The notes under the pieces: model-generated
Told to the model about the DNA's origin: nothing
Databases searched by the model: none
The model's input: only the letters and a program-made list of their open reading frames with translations
Assembly (NCBI GenBank): GCA_002238925.1
Contig: MPNH01000005.1
Location: 61,578 to 125,577, forward strand
Direction: 5' to 3'
DNA from: Spirochaetaceae bacterium bin103
GTDB taxonomy: Bacteria > Spirochaetota > Spirochaetia > SZUA-6 > Bin103
DNA: 64,000 nucleotides
Program-made: the position numbers and the translations under genes
Shown here: piece by piece, positions 17,922-27,282 of the stretch
How positions within the stretch are numbered: position 1 is the first letter of the stretch
Layout: each line of letters starts with the position of its first letter

Positions 17922-18940
17922 GGTGTATCTCCCGTCGGATGCGCGACGGCGGCAGCACGGCGCTGCACCATCTCCCGCTGCATTGCCTGCGGATAGCGCG
18001 GCGCCGGCTCGCTCACCGCGGTCAGCGCCGCCGCCAGTGCGGAGTCCAGCCGCCAGCCGGCAGCGCCCAGGTTCTGGGTCAACTGCTCCACGTTGCGCGC
18101 GCCCACGATGGCCGAGGTAACGCCGGGGCGCTCCAGCACCCAGCGCAGCGCCACCTGGGCGGGCGTCCTGCCGATCTGCGACGCCCGATCCAGCAGCAGT
18201 GCCAGGGTGGCGTCCGCGCTCGGCGCGAAGAATGCGCTCGGGTAGGCCCAGCCGTCCGCGGAACGGCTGCCCTCGCGCACCGCCATGCCGGGCCGGTACC
18301 GGCCGGCCAGGAAGCCGCCCGCCAGCGGCGCCCACACCGCCACGCCGAGCCGCTTGTAGCGGCACAGGGGCAGGATCTCCAACTCGATGTCGCGCACCAC
18401 CAGGCTGTACTGCGGCTGGTAGCAGGCGAAGCGCGCAAGCCCGTGGTGGTCGCTGATCCACAGCGCCTCGCTCAGCCGCCACGCCTCGTAATTGCTGCAC
18501 GCCGGGTAGCGCACCTTGCCCTGGCGCACCAGCGCATCCACCGCGTACAGCATCTCGTCCAGTTCCGTCTCCACGTCGACGTGGTGGATGTAATAGATGT
18601 CGATCCAGTCGGTGCCGAGCCGGCGCAGGCTGTCCTCGACGGCGCGCATGATGTGCACCCGCGACATGCCGGAGTCGTTGATGCCGCCGCCCATCGGGTT
18701 GAAGAACTTGGTTGCGACCACGGCGTCTTGGCGGCGCCCCGCCAGCGCCTTGCCGAGCAGGCGCTCCGATTCGCCGTCGGCGTAGGAGTTGGCAGTGTCG
18801 AAGAAGTTGATGCCGGCGGCGAACGCGGCGTCCACCATGCGGGCGGCCGCGCCGGCGTCGGCCGTCACCCCGAAGGTCATCGTTCCGAGACACAGTTCGG
18901 ACACCTTCAGCCCCGAACGCCCCATGCGGCGATATTCCAT
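17918..18940 (-). CDS. aldo/keto reductase
   Basis: A 340-residue TIM-barrel NADPH-dependent oxidoreductase. The catalytic tetrad is recognisable: Asp and Tyr in 'FFDTANSYADGESERLLGKAL', Lys in 'VATKFFNP' and His in 'IYYIHHVD'. The end of the barrel has 'SAIVGARNVEQLTQNLGA', typical of the AKR cofactor loop. ATG 18940 gives the canonical 'MEYRRMGRSGLKVSELCLGTM' start. It is coupled to the SMP-30 lactonase and divergent from a Gfo/Idh/MocA dehydrogenase 94 bases away. Confidence 0.92.
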   Translation of the reverse strand: MEYRRMGRSGLKVSELCLGTMTFGVTADAGAAARMVDAAFAAGINFFDTANSYADGESERLLGKALAGRRQDAVVATKFFNPMGGGINDSGMSRVHIMRAVEDSLRRLGTDWIDIYYIHHVDVETELDEMLYAVDALVRQGKVRYPACSNYEAWRLSEALWISDHHGLARFACYQPQYSLVVRDIELEILPLCRYKRLGVAVWAPLAGGFLAGRYRPGMAVREGSRSADGWAYPSAFFAPSADATLALLLDRASQIGRTPAQVALRWVLERPGVTSAIVGARNVEQLTQNLGAAGWRLDSALAAALTAVSEPAPRYPQAMQREMVQRRAAAVAHPTGDTP

Positions 18941-19034
18941 ATCCGTGGCCACACGATAGCACGGACCATGGCAGACAAACATTCCCCGGCCGGCATTGCA
19001 CAAGCCGCGGACGGGACACCATAGTCTGGGCGAG

Positions 19035-20006
19035 ATGAAGCAACTGGGTATCGGGTTCTTTGGCGCCGGGGTGGTGGCCAACCTGCACGCCAAGGCGGTG
19101 CGGCGCTGCGCCGGCGCGCGGCTGGTCGGGCTGTGGAACCGTACGCCGCAGCGCGCCGAGGAAAAGGCGCGGACGTACGGCTGCGAACGCTACGACAGCG
19201 TGGACGACCTGCTCGGCGATCCTGCCATCGACGCCGTGCACGTGCTCACCAACCTGGAGAGCCACCACGAGTTGACCCTGCGCGCGCTGGCGGCCGGCAA
19301 GCACGTGCTGGTCGAAAAGCCGGTCAGTGTCACGGTGGCCGAGATCGAGGAGATGGCGGCGCGCGCCGACGCCGCCGGCCTGGTGTGCATGCCGGGGCAC
19401 AACTACATCTACGAAGACGGCGTACGGCGCGCCGGCGAGCTGATTGCCGGCGGCGCGCTCGGCCGGCTGATCGCGGTGTACGTGCTGTACAACATTCACC
19501 ACGCCGAGCAGCACGTGCGCACCATTCCGGGCGTGATCCGGCAAATCCTGACCCATCACGCCTACATCCTGCTCTACCTCGCCGGACGGCCCGTCGAGCT
19601 CAGCGCCATGAAGGCCACCCTGCACTACGAGAGCATCACCCAAGAGGACATCGCGCTGGTGAACCTGCGCATGGGTTCGGGAGCGCTGGCCCACCTGCAG
19701 GCGAGCTTCGCGGCGGACGATCACAGCGCCGATCCGTGGACGGTGCTGATCAAGGCGATCGGCACCGACGGCGCCACCCGCTACAGCTACCGCGACTGGG
19801 TGGAGAACAAACCCGCTGAAGTGCACTCGCAGACCTACAGCGCCTACCCCTACTCCATCTACCGCGAGGTCGAGCACTTCGTCGCCCACGTGCGGGACGG
19901 CGGACCGCCGCCGCTGTCCACCATGGCCGACGCCGTCGACGCGCAGCGGATCGTGGAAGCCGCCGAGAGCTCCGCCGATTCCGGGCAGTTGGAGCGCCTC
20001 CATTAG
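19035..20006 (+). CDS. Gfo/Idh/MocA-family oxidoreductase
   Basis: A 323-residue protein with the Rossmann 'GIGFFGAGVVANLHAKAV' N-terminus and the catalytic 'KHVLVEKPVSVT' (EKP) near residues 90-101. The C-terminal domain contains 'QILTHHAYILLYLAG', where histidines take the substrate-binding place. It probably oxidises a sugar or cyclitol with NAD(P). It starts at ATG 19035 and is divergent from the aldo/keto reductase-lactonase pair, making a small sugar-processing cluster. Confidence 0.87.
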   Translation: MKQLGIGFFGAGVVANLHAKAVRRCAGARLVGLWNRTPQRAEEKARTYGCERYDSVDDLLGDPAIDAVHVLTNLESHHELTLRALAAGKHVLVEKPVSVTVAEIEEMAARADAAGLVCMPGHNYIYEDGVRRAGELIAGGALGRLIAVYVLYNIHHAEQHVRTIPGVIRQILTHHAYILLYLAGRPVELSAMKATLHYESITQEDIALVNLRMGSGALAHLQASFAADDHSADPWTVLIKAIGTDGATRYSYRDWVENKPAEVHSQTYSAYPYSIYREVEHFVAHVRDGGPPPLSTMADAVDAQRIVEAAESSADSGQLERLH

Positions 20007-20128
20007 CCTGCCATTGGCAACCTGAGGGCGGGCGCCGAGAGCGACCGCGGCGCCCGGTGGGGGCGGGACGGGCCGCCGCGCCGCGGTGTTCGGCGCGCTG
20101 ACCCGGCGCCCGAGCCGCGCGAGTCGCG

Positions 20129-22357
20129 CTACAGCCGGCGCCAGGCGTAGTAGGCGATGGTGGCGGCGAGCAGAAAGCGGAAGTGTTCCAACTCGCCGGT
20201 TGCCGGGCGCGCCAACGCCTCGGCGAGGATGGCGGTGAGCGGCACGTCGCGCACCACCACCGGGATCTGCTCCAACGCGTCGCCGGCGGCGGCGCGGAAT
20301 GCCGGCAGGTCCGGAAACCCGGCCACCAGCGCGGTGACCAGGTTCAGGGTCGCCGGCGCCAGCCGCGCGCGCTCCTGATGTTCGGCCACGTAGTCGGTGA
20401 CCATGGCCAGACCATGCCGGGCGTTGCCGAGGAACCCCTGGTACAGCGGGTAGAAGCTGTTCGCCATCTCCAGGATGCCGGCGGCCGACAGGATTACCTC
20501 GTCGCGCACGTAGCGGCTCGGCGCGCGTTCCAGCACCGCCAGCACGTCATCCAGCGACGCCGGGTCGCCGAACAGCTCCAGGGCGGCCGCGCCGTGAATC
20601 AGCAGGCGCGGGTTCTCGGTGGACCGGAACAGCTCCTCGATGGTGGCGCGGCTGCTCTGATCGCCGAGCTGGGCCAGCGCCACCATCGCCTTGCCGACCA
20701 GGAACACGTCGGGCGAGGTGAGGCTGTTGCGCAGCACCTCGACCCCGTCGGTAAGGCGCTTGCGCCCGATCAGGTCGGCGGCCTTGTGTGCGGTCGTGAA
20801 CGGCTGCCCGGAAACTTCGGCGATCAGGGCGCGGGCCAACTCATCGGTGGCCGGCATGTCGGCGAGCGAATCCAGCGCCTCCGAGCGCACCGCGAACCGG
20901 GGCGAATCGAGGCGGCGCAGCAGGTCGGGCGCGGCCAGCCGTGACGGCGTGCCGCCGAGCCGGCGCACCAGCGATTGCTCGGTGTCGGAGGTGCGGCTGC
21001 CCTTCAACCGATGCAGCAGCGCCAGCGCGCGCAGGTCGCGCGGCGATGCAAACAGGCCCAGCAGGTCGTGCACCCGGTAGGCGCCGAGCCGCTCGAGGCG
21101 TGCCGCCAGCATGATGATGCCGACGTAGGCCACCGCAAGGGCGCCGAAGTAGACCCGGTATACGTCCGAGGTCTCCAGTCCGCGGACCGACCGCAGGAGG
21201 TCGAGCACCAGCCCGCCGCCGAGCGAGCCCAGCGACGCCGGGATGCCGACCACCAGGAAGTAGAGAATGCCGAGGTTGAGCCGGTCGGCGCTCGGCGTCA
21301 GGTTGAAATAGTAGACGCTGTTGGCGCTGGTGGCGCCGGCGGCGCCGAAGGTGGCGAAGAAGAACACCACACCCAGGTACACCCACACCGCGGTGACGCT
21401 GTCGAGCGGCGGCGCCACGGCAAGCATTACCGTGGTCACGGCCAGGGTCGCGGTGAACAGCGAAATCAGCGGCTTGGCACCGACCCGGTCGATCACGAAC
21501 GCGCTCACCAGCGCCATGGCGATGGCTCCGGCGCCGCCCACCGCCCCAAGCAGCATGGCGGTGTTGTCGCCCAGCCCATGTGCCCGCTTGGCGTACACCA
21601 CCAGGAACGGCAGCACCATGGACACCGCGAAGCTGTGCACCGCCAGCAGGGTCAGGAAGCGCGGCACGCCAGGCCGCCGCAGCGTGCGCCCGAGCGAAGC
21701 CAGGAAGCCGCCGGCACGGTCGGGGGCGGGCGGCTCCGGGAAGCGGAACACCAGCCGGGTGGAAGACAGGCCGATCACGATGCCCGCCGCCATCAGCAGC
21801 GAGTACAGGAACAGCGGCGACTCCTCCTGCAGCAGCAGGCCGATCGCCAGTCCGGCGCCGATGCCGGCGGTATGAATCACGAGCTGGTTGCGCGACAGGA
21901 ACGAGCCGCGCTCGGTCTCGGTGGTAATGGCGCCGACGATGGCGTTGTGGCCGGTTATGGCGACGCCGCGCGCCAGGTTGAAGCCGACCACGCTCGCCGC
22001 GATCAGCCAGATGCTGACCGGCGCGCTGTTGTTCGCGAACAGGGGCGCGAGCAGGATCGGCGACATCAGGGCATAGCGGGCGATCCAGAATATGCCCATG
22101 GTGCGCACGGTGCCGAGCCGGCGCACGATCAGGCGGCCGAGCAGCGGCACCAACTGGCCGAGCGGAATGAACGAATAGAGTACGCCGACCAGCAGGTCGC
22201 CGGCGCCGAGACGCAGCGCGTACAGGGCGATCAGGTTCCCGGTCAGCAGGTGGAACGACACCACGTTCAGGAACGAGAACAACGTAAAGTTGCGCTGCGC
22301 GGTGCGCATCTGGCGCGGCGTCAGCTCACCGTCGCCGGCAGCAATGGTGTCGGTCAT
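20129..22357 (-). CDS. MFS transporter fused to a HEAT-repeat-like C-terminal domain
   Basis: A 742-residue protein, much longer than a standard 400-residue major facilitator. Residues about 15-440 contain around twelve hydrophobic helices in MFS style. The remaining 300 residues are soluble and helical, with repeated 'LLRRLDSPRFAVRSEALDSLAD', 'RNSLTSPDVFLVGKAMVALAQLGD' and 'ENPRLLIHGAAALELFGDP'-type units (quoted in part) resembling HEAT/armadillo repeats. Such fusions are known but poorly characterised; substrate is unknown. ATG 22357 is chosen because it begins just before the first membrane segment. The gene stands alone. Confidence 0.8.
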   Translation of the reverse strand: MTDTIAAGDGELTPRQMRTAQRNFTLFSFLNVVSFHLLTGNLIALYALRLGAGDLLVGVLYSFIPLGQLVPLLGRLIVRRLGTVRTMGIFWIARYALMSPILLAPLFANNSAPVSIWLIAASVVGFNLARGVAITGHNAIVGAITTETERGSFLSRNQLVIHTAGIGAGLAIGLLLQEESPLFLYSLLMAAGIVIGLSSTRLVFRFPEPPAPDRAGGFLASLGRTLRRPGVPRFLTLLAVHSFAVSMVLPFLVVYAKRAHGLGDNTAMLLGAVGGAGAIAMALVSAFVIDRVGAKPLISLFTATLAVTTVMLAVAPPLDSVTAVWVYLGVVFFFATFGAAGATSANSVYYFNLTPSADRLNLGILYFLVVGIPASLGSLGGGLVLDLLRSVRGLETSDVYRVYFGALAVAYVGIIMLAARLERLGAYRVHDLLGLFASPRDLRALALLHRLKGSRTSDTEQSLVRRLGGTPSRLAAPDLLRRLDSPRFAVRSEALDSLADMPATDELARALIAEVSGQPFTTAHKAADLIGRKRLTDGVEVLRNSLTSPDVFLVGKAMVALAQLGDQSSRATIEELFRSTENPRLLIHGAAALELFGDPASLDDVLAVLERAPSRYVRDEVILSAAGILEMANSFYPLYQGFLGNARHGLAMVTDYVAEHQERARLAPATLNLVTALVAGFPDLPAFRAAAGDALEQIPVVVRDVPLTAILAEALARPATGELEHFRFLLAATIAYYAWRRL

Positions 22358-22559
22358 TTCGCGGTACCCTTCCGCTGCGCGTAGCTGTTCACGACGCCGA
22401 AAGTTACTCGCCGCCCGCGCACCCCGGCAAGCGGCCCGCCGAGCCCACGCCAAGTGCGGCGCGTGCGGCGTCGACGGTGCCGTCCTTGTCGTGCTCGGCG
22501 CCGATCACTATGATGCGCCGGAGCACATTTCATTCGAACATCCCCTTTGGAGCACAATC

Positions 22560-23687
<1,128 letters not shown>

Positions 23688-23691
23688 CCGC

Positions 23692-24537
23692 TCAGGCGCC
23701 GGAGAACCAGCCGAAGGCGTCGGCGAATACTACCCAGTAGTAGACCAGGTAGCCGCCGGCGCCGACCAGGAACATCGCGCTGGCGCGGCTGATGGCCAGC
23801 ATCGAGCCGCGCAACCACTTCGCCACCGCGCCGCGGAACAGGGCGGCGCCCACTGTGACCGCGATCAGCACCGAACCCATGCCGAGCGCGTAGCCCATGA
23901 ACTGCCCGAAGGCGGCGCCCAAGCCCTGCGTGCCGAGGCCGATGCCAACCACCGCCAGGAAGATCGGCAGCGTGCAGCTCAGCGAGCTGATCGAGTAGGC
24001 GGCGCCGAATGCCACCACGTTGCCGAGGTTGCGGCGCGGGCTCACGTGCACGCGGCTGGCCGCCAGCAGCGCCAGCTTGCCGCGCCCGGTCAGCAGCCAC
24101 ACGCCGATGCCGAGCAGCACCACGCCCAGGAAGGCGCCGAAGAACCGGAAGGTGGCGGTAAGCCATTGGCCGCCGGCGGCCACCACCACGCCCACCGCCG
24201 CGGCGACCGCTATGAACCCGCCGGTGGCCGCCACGCCGAGCAGGAGGCCGCGTCCCGCCCGCTCGATGAAGGAGCGTTCGTAGAACCCCTCTTCCTCGCT
24301 GCCGAGGTGGTAGGAGATGTAGGTGGGCAGCATTACGAACCCGCACGGGTTGACGCTCGCCACCATGCCGGCAAGGAACGCGAACAGGAACGGCAGGGTA
24401 ACGGACACGTTGGCCGCCGCCGACTCGACATCGGCCTGCACACGAATCACCGCCGCCAGCAGGGCGGCCACCACCAGCGCCGGCACCGCGAAGCTGATAA
24501 CCTGGTTGCGGCGGCTGACCGCCTCGGCGCCGGCCAT
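23692..24537 (-). CDS. CcdA/DsbD-like cytochrome c biogenesis membrane protein
   Basis: A 281-residue membrane protein. The redox cysteines expected in CcdA-type electron shuttles are visible in 'ASVNPCGFVMLP' near residue 68 and in 'SISSLSCTLPIF' near residue 185. Several hydrophobic helices surround them. CcdA passes electrons from cytoplasmic thioredoxin to periplasmic TlpA/ResA-type thioredoxins for protein disulfide reduction and cytochrome c assembly. The ATG at 24537 follows the TlpA-like stop by two bases, so the partner pair is co-transcribed. Confidence 0.87.
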   Translation of the reverse strand: MAGAEAVSRRNQVISFAVPALVVAALLAAVIRVQADVESAAANVSVTLPFLFAFLAGMVASVNPCGFVMLPTYISYHLGSEEEGFYERSFIERAGRGLLLGVAATGGFIAVAAAVGVVVAAGGQWLTATFRFFGAFLGVVLLGIGVWLLTGRGKLALLAASRVHVSPRRNLGNVVAFGAAYSISSLSCTLPIFLAVVGIGLGTQGLGAAFGQFMGYALGMGSVLIAVTVGAALFRGAVAKWLRGSMLAISRASAMFLVGAGGYLVYYWVVFADAFGWFSGA

Positions 24538-24539
24538 CG

Positions 24540-25175
24540 TCAGCGCTCCGCCACCGCGAGCAGCTCTTCGACGTGCTCGACGAGTTTTTCCTTGGTCAGG
24601 ATGCCGGTCCACTTGGCGACGACGCCGCCGTCGGCGGTGACGAACAGCGTGGTCGGCATGCCGAGCACCTGGAAGTGCGCCACCACGTCGGCATCTTCGG
24701 TGGTGCCGGCCGGGTAGGATACGCCCAGCTCGCTCAGCAGCGCGCGGCCCTGGTCGCTATTGCCGAGCCCGGTAAACGGCCCCAGGTCGATGCCGAGCAT
24801 CAGGATGCGGTCGCTATATTCGTCGTACACCTCCTGGAACTCCGGCATCTCCGCCCGGCACGGCGGACACAGCCCTGCCCAGAAGTTGAGCACCACCGGC
24901 TTGCCGTGGTCGAGCACGGCGCTGAACTGCATGCGCTCGGCGGTCAGCCCACCGCCGGTCTGGTAGGCGACGATTTCGAAGTCGCCCCCCCCCCCGCGGT
25001 GGTGGAGGCCAACGTTTCGGAGCCCCCCCCCCCGGGGCGGGCCGGCCCCCCCCGCGGACGCCCCCCCGCCGTCATCGTCCGAGCCGCGGTTGCACGCGGC
25101 CGCCAGCAGCAGTGCCAGCACTCCCAACAGCGGCAGCCACGGCAACCTCCGCCGTCTCTCTGACCTGGTATCCAT
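24540..25175 (-). CDS. TlpA/ResA-like thioredoxin lipoprotein
   Basis: A thioredoxin-fold protein with the redox motif CPPC in 'FWAGLCPPCRAEMP' and the cis-Pro in 'LGMPTTLFVT'. The N-terminus has a hydrophobic signal with a lipobox-like 'LLAAAC' near residue 28, so it is probably anchored outside the membrane. It would receive electrons from the CcdA-like protein encoded just downstream. Residues about 35-65 are Gly/Pro-rich and come from runs of C at 24985-24995, 25023-25033 and around, another suspicious GC-only block. ATG 25175 is chosen over GTG 25178. Confidence 0.85.
   Translation of the reverse strand: MDTRSERRRRLPWLPLLGVLALLLAAACNRGSDDDGGGASAGGAGPPRGGGLRNVGLHHRGGGGDFEIVAYQTGGGLTAERMQFSAVLDHGKPVVLNFWAGLCPPCRAEMPEFQEVYDEYSDRILMLGIDLGPFTGLGNSDQGRALLSELGVSYPAGTTEDADVVAHFQVLGMPTTLFVTADGGVVAKWTGILTKEKLVEHVEELLAVAER
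24985..25072. repeat. GC-only low-complexity block inside the TlpA-like gene
   Basis: Runs of C separated by short G/C-rich sequence span this stretch. Imperfect copies of a 'TTTCGRAG' word precede two of the runs (24974-24983 and 25015-25023). The frame of the thioredoxin gene stays open through it, giving a Gly/Arg-rich linker. It shares its character with the blocks in the dehydrogenase, FG-GAP and GH32 genes. Confidence 0.7.
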
Positions 25176-25229
25176 CACATTGTTCCGATGCTGCCGGCGC
25201 GGCGAATCATACGCCGCGCCGGAAACGCA

Positions 25230-26021
25230 CTAGCGCGCCAGCGATTCGGACGGGTGCTCGATCTCGCCCTCCACGTAGTCCTTGGGGCTGAGCTCCTCGA
25301 TCGGCTCCGCGATGTTGGAGCACACGCCGATGCCGATGGTCTCGGTGTTGCCGTCGAACGCACACCAGCGCACGCCGTTGCCGATTACCTGCAGCACGCC
25401 CTCGTGGTGGAAGATCGGATAGGTCTCGTGGCCGGGACGGAAGTAGAAGATCTTGCCGCGCCCGCGGTGCCAGACGGCGCCGCTGCGGAACACTTCGCCG
25501 CCCTCGAACCAGCTCACGAACAGCAGTTCGTCCGGCTCGGGAATGTCGAAGTGCTCGCCGTACATCTCGGCATTGGGAATCTCGATGTAGCGCCCGCACC
25601 CGCGGGTGATGGGATGATTGGGGTTGACCACCCACAGCCGCTCCCGCTCCGCGGCCTCGCGCCAGCACAGCCCGCAGCTCGTTCCCATCATGCGTTTGAA
25701 AATCTTCGAAAAGTGTCCGGAGTGCAGCACCACCAGGCCCATCCCGTCGAGTATGCGCCCCTGCACGCGGTCCACGATGTCGTCGCGCACCTTGCGGTGG
25801 GCGGCGTGGCCCCACCAGATCAGCACGTCGGTGTTGGCGAGCACTTCCTCGGTCAGGCCGTGGTCCGGCTGCTCCAGCGTGGCAGTGGCCACCTCCAGGC
25901 CCGGCTGCTCGCGCAGGTAGCCGCCGATCTGCTCATGAATGCCGCGCGGATAGATGCTGCGCACGAAGTCGTTGTTCTGCTCGTGCACGAACTCGTTCCA
26001 CACCGTTACCCGTATTCCCAT
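25230..26021 (-). CDS. ThuA-like (trehalose-utilisation family) protein
   Basis: A 263-residue flavodoxin/GATase-like fold protein of the ThuA family. Characteristic parts are '[10 protein letters not shown]' at the N-terminus, '[14 protein letters not shown]' near residues 65-78, '[22 protein letters not shown]' near 94-115 (quoted in part) and '[14 protein letters not shown]' near 188-201. ThuA takes part in trehalose/glucoside processing by 3-keto sugar routes in rhizobia; here the role is inferred only by family. The ATG at 26021 has a good purine-rich site (GAAAGAGGA) upstream. Confidence 0.85.
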   Translation of the reverse strand: MGIRVTVWNEFVHEQNNDFVRSIYPRGIHEQIGGYLREQPGLEVATATLEQPDHGLTEEVLANTDVLIWWGHAAHRKVRDDIVDRVQGRILDGMGLVVLHSGHFSKIFKRMMGTSCGLCWREAAERERLWVVNPNHPITRGCGRYIEIPNAEMYGEHFDIPEPDELLFVSWFEGGEVFRSGAVWHRGRGKIFYFRPGHETYPIFHHEGVLQVIGNGVRWCAFDGNTETIGIGVCSNIAEPIEELSPKDYVEGEIEHPSESLAR

Positions 26022-26229
26022 TCCTCTTTCCCCCTGCTCCGATGAGTGGCCCTGCCTGCTGGCCGTGTCGTGTTGATTCGCCTCCCGCATCCGCTCGTTC
26101 CGGCGCCGCGGTCGGCATCGACACAGTACTCGCCAGTGCGGCGGTTAGGGAACCGGCGGGCGCGGCGGAGCGTGACAGGGCACTCGACTTTGCAGCAATT
26201 GGGGGTTCGGCTACATTGATGGTGGGCGG

Positions 26230-26874
26230 ATGCCGGAAGCAGCGTTGGCAGGGCGATCCAATGAACAGTGGGTGGCCGATCTCCAGGCGATGGGTCCGGC
26301 CCGCGATGCCGCCATTGCGGATCTGCGCCGTCTGCTGGTGGCGGGGCTGCGGCGCGGCCTGCTGCGCCAGATCCGGGCAAGCGGCCGCGAGTTCGAGTCC
26401 CAGGCGGAAGACTTCGCCCAGGAGGCGCTGCTCAAGATCATCGGTCAGCTCGATGCGTTTCGGGGCGACAGCCGCTTTACCACCTGGGCGCACAAGATCG
26501 CCGTGCGGGTGGCGCTCACCGAGTTGCGGCGCAAGCGCTGGCAGGACGTTTCGCTGGACGCGATGGCCACGTCGCCCGATGAGACGCGCGCGGTGGAATT
26601 TGCCGATCCGGCGCCGGGGCCGGCGCAGGCAACCGACAAGAAGGCCGTTACCGCCCTCCTGCACCGCTACATCAACGACGAGTTGACCGAACGGCAACGC
26701 AGCGCGTTGCTGGCCGTGGGCATCTACGGAATGCCGCTGGAGGAAGTGGCACGCCGCATGGGCAGCACCAGGAATGCCATGTACAAACTGCTGCACGATG
26801 CGCGCCGCAATCTGAAGCGCAAACTGACCGCCGACGGCTTCAGCCGCGAACAACTGCTGCGGGTATTCGGCTAA
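26230..26874 (+). CDS. ECF-type RNA polymerase sigma factor
   Basis: A 214-residue sigma-70-family factor. Region 2 is recognisable in 'EDFAQEALLKIIGQLDAFRGDSRFTTWAHKIAVR' (residues about 58-92, quoted by parts), and region 4 in 'LTERQRSALLAVGIYGMPLEEVARRMGSTRNAMYKLLHDARRNLK' (about 156-200), which forms the -35-binding helix-turn-helix. Lack of region 3 is typical of ECF factors. It is followed by a small zinc-finger protein that looks like its anti-sigma partner. What signal it answers cannot be read. Confidence 0.88.
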   Translation: MPEAALAGRSNEQWVADLQAMGPARDAAIADLRRLLVAGLRRGLLRQIRASGREFESQAEDFAQEALLKIIGQLDAFRGDSRFTTWAHKIAVRVALTELRRKRWQDVSLDAMATSPDETRAVEFADPAPGPAQATDKKAVTALLHRYINDELTERQRSALLAVGIYGMPLEEVARRMGSTRNAMYKLLHDARRNLKRKLTADGFSREQLLRVFG

Positions 26875-26958
26875 TGGCGCGGCCGTCCGTGGGTACCGAA
26901 CGCCCGTTCCGTGGTAAGCTCGGTAGGGGACGTAGCGTCAGGATGGAAGAACGCAGTC

Positions 26959-27273
26959 ATGGCCGCCGCTAGAGCACCACTGATCAGCCGGCTGCAACGC
27001 GCCGCCGGCGGCATGCTCGGACGCCCCCCGATCGGGCATCCGCAGATGCCGATGGGCATGTTCCTCAGGGGGATGGGTGCGATGGTGGCGCGCACCGGCG
27101 CCGAGGAGATGTCCTGCGAGGAATGCTTCGCGGAGATGGACCGCCTTGTGGAGCGGGTGGCCGGCGGCGGCGACCTCAACGCGCTCGGGCCACTGGTCGC
27201 CGACCACCTGCGCCGTTGCGGCGACTGCTACGAAGAGTACGCCGTCCTCCTCCACATCGCCCGCACCGAATAG
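26959..27273 (+). CDS. small zinc-finger anti-sigma-like protein
   Basis: A 104-residue protein with 'EEMSCEECFAEMDRLVERV' followed by 'VADHLRRCGDCYEEY', the H-x3-C-x2-C pattern of zinc-binding anti-sigma (ZAS/mycothiol-system-like) domains. It lies 84 bases after the ECF sigma gene, so I infer an anti-sigma role by sequestering that factor. No membrane helix is evident, so it is cytosolic and might sense redox or metal state through the cysteines. ATG 26959 has GGAAGAACG before it; a GTG at 26911 is an alternative start. Confidence 0.68.
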   Translation: MAAARAPLISRLQRAAGGMLGRPPIGHPQMPMGMFLRGMGAMVARTGAEEMSCEECFAEMDRLVERVAGGGDLNALGPLVADHLRRCGDCYEEYAVLLHIARTE

Positions 27274-27282
27274 GATGCCGGC

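Noticed and set aside
17922..20003. Long minus-strand extension of the SMP-30 frame
   Set aside because: The extension runs antisense to the dehydrogenase and out of frame with the aldo/keto reductase; the lactonase starts at the coupled ATG 17921.
22290..22559. Upstream N-terminal extension of the alcohol dehydrogenase
   Set aside because: It overlaps the start of the divergent MFS gene and is unlike the family; the TTG at 22560 gives the expected N-terminus.
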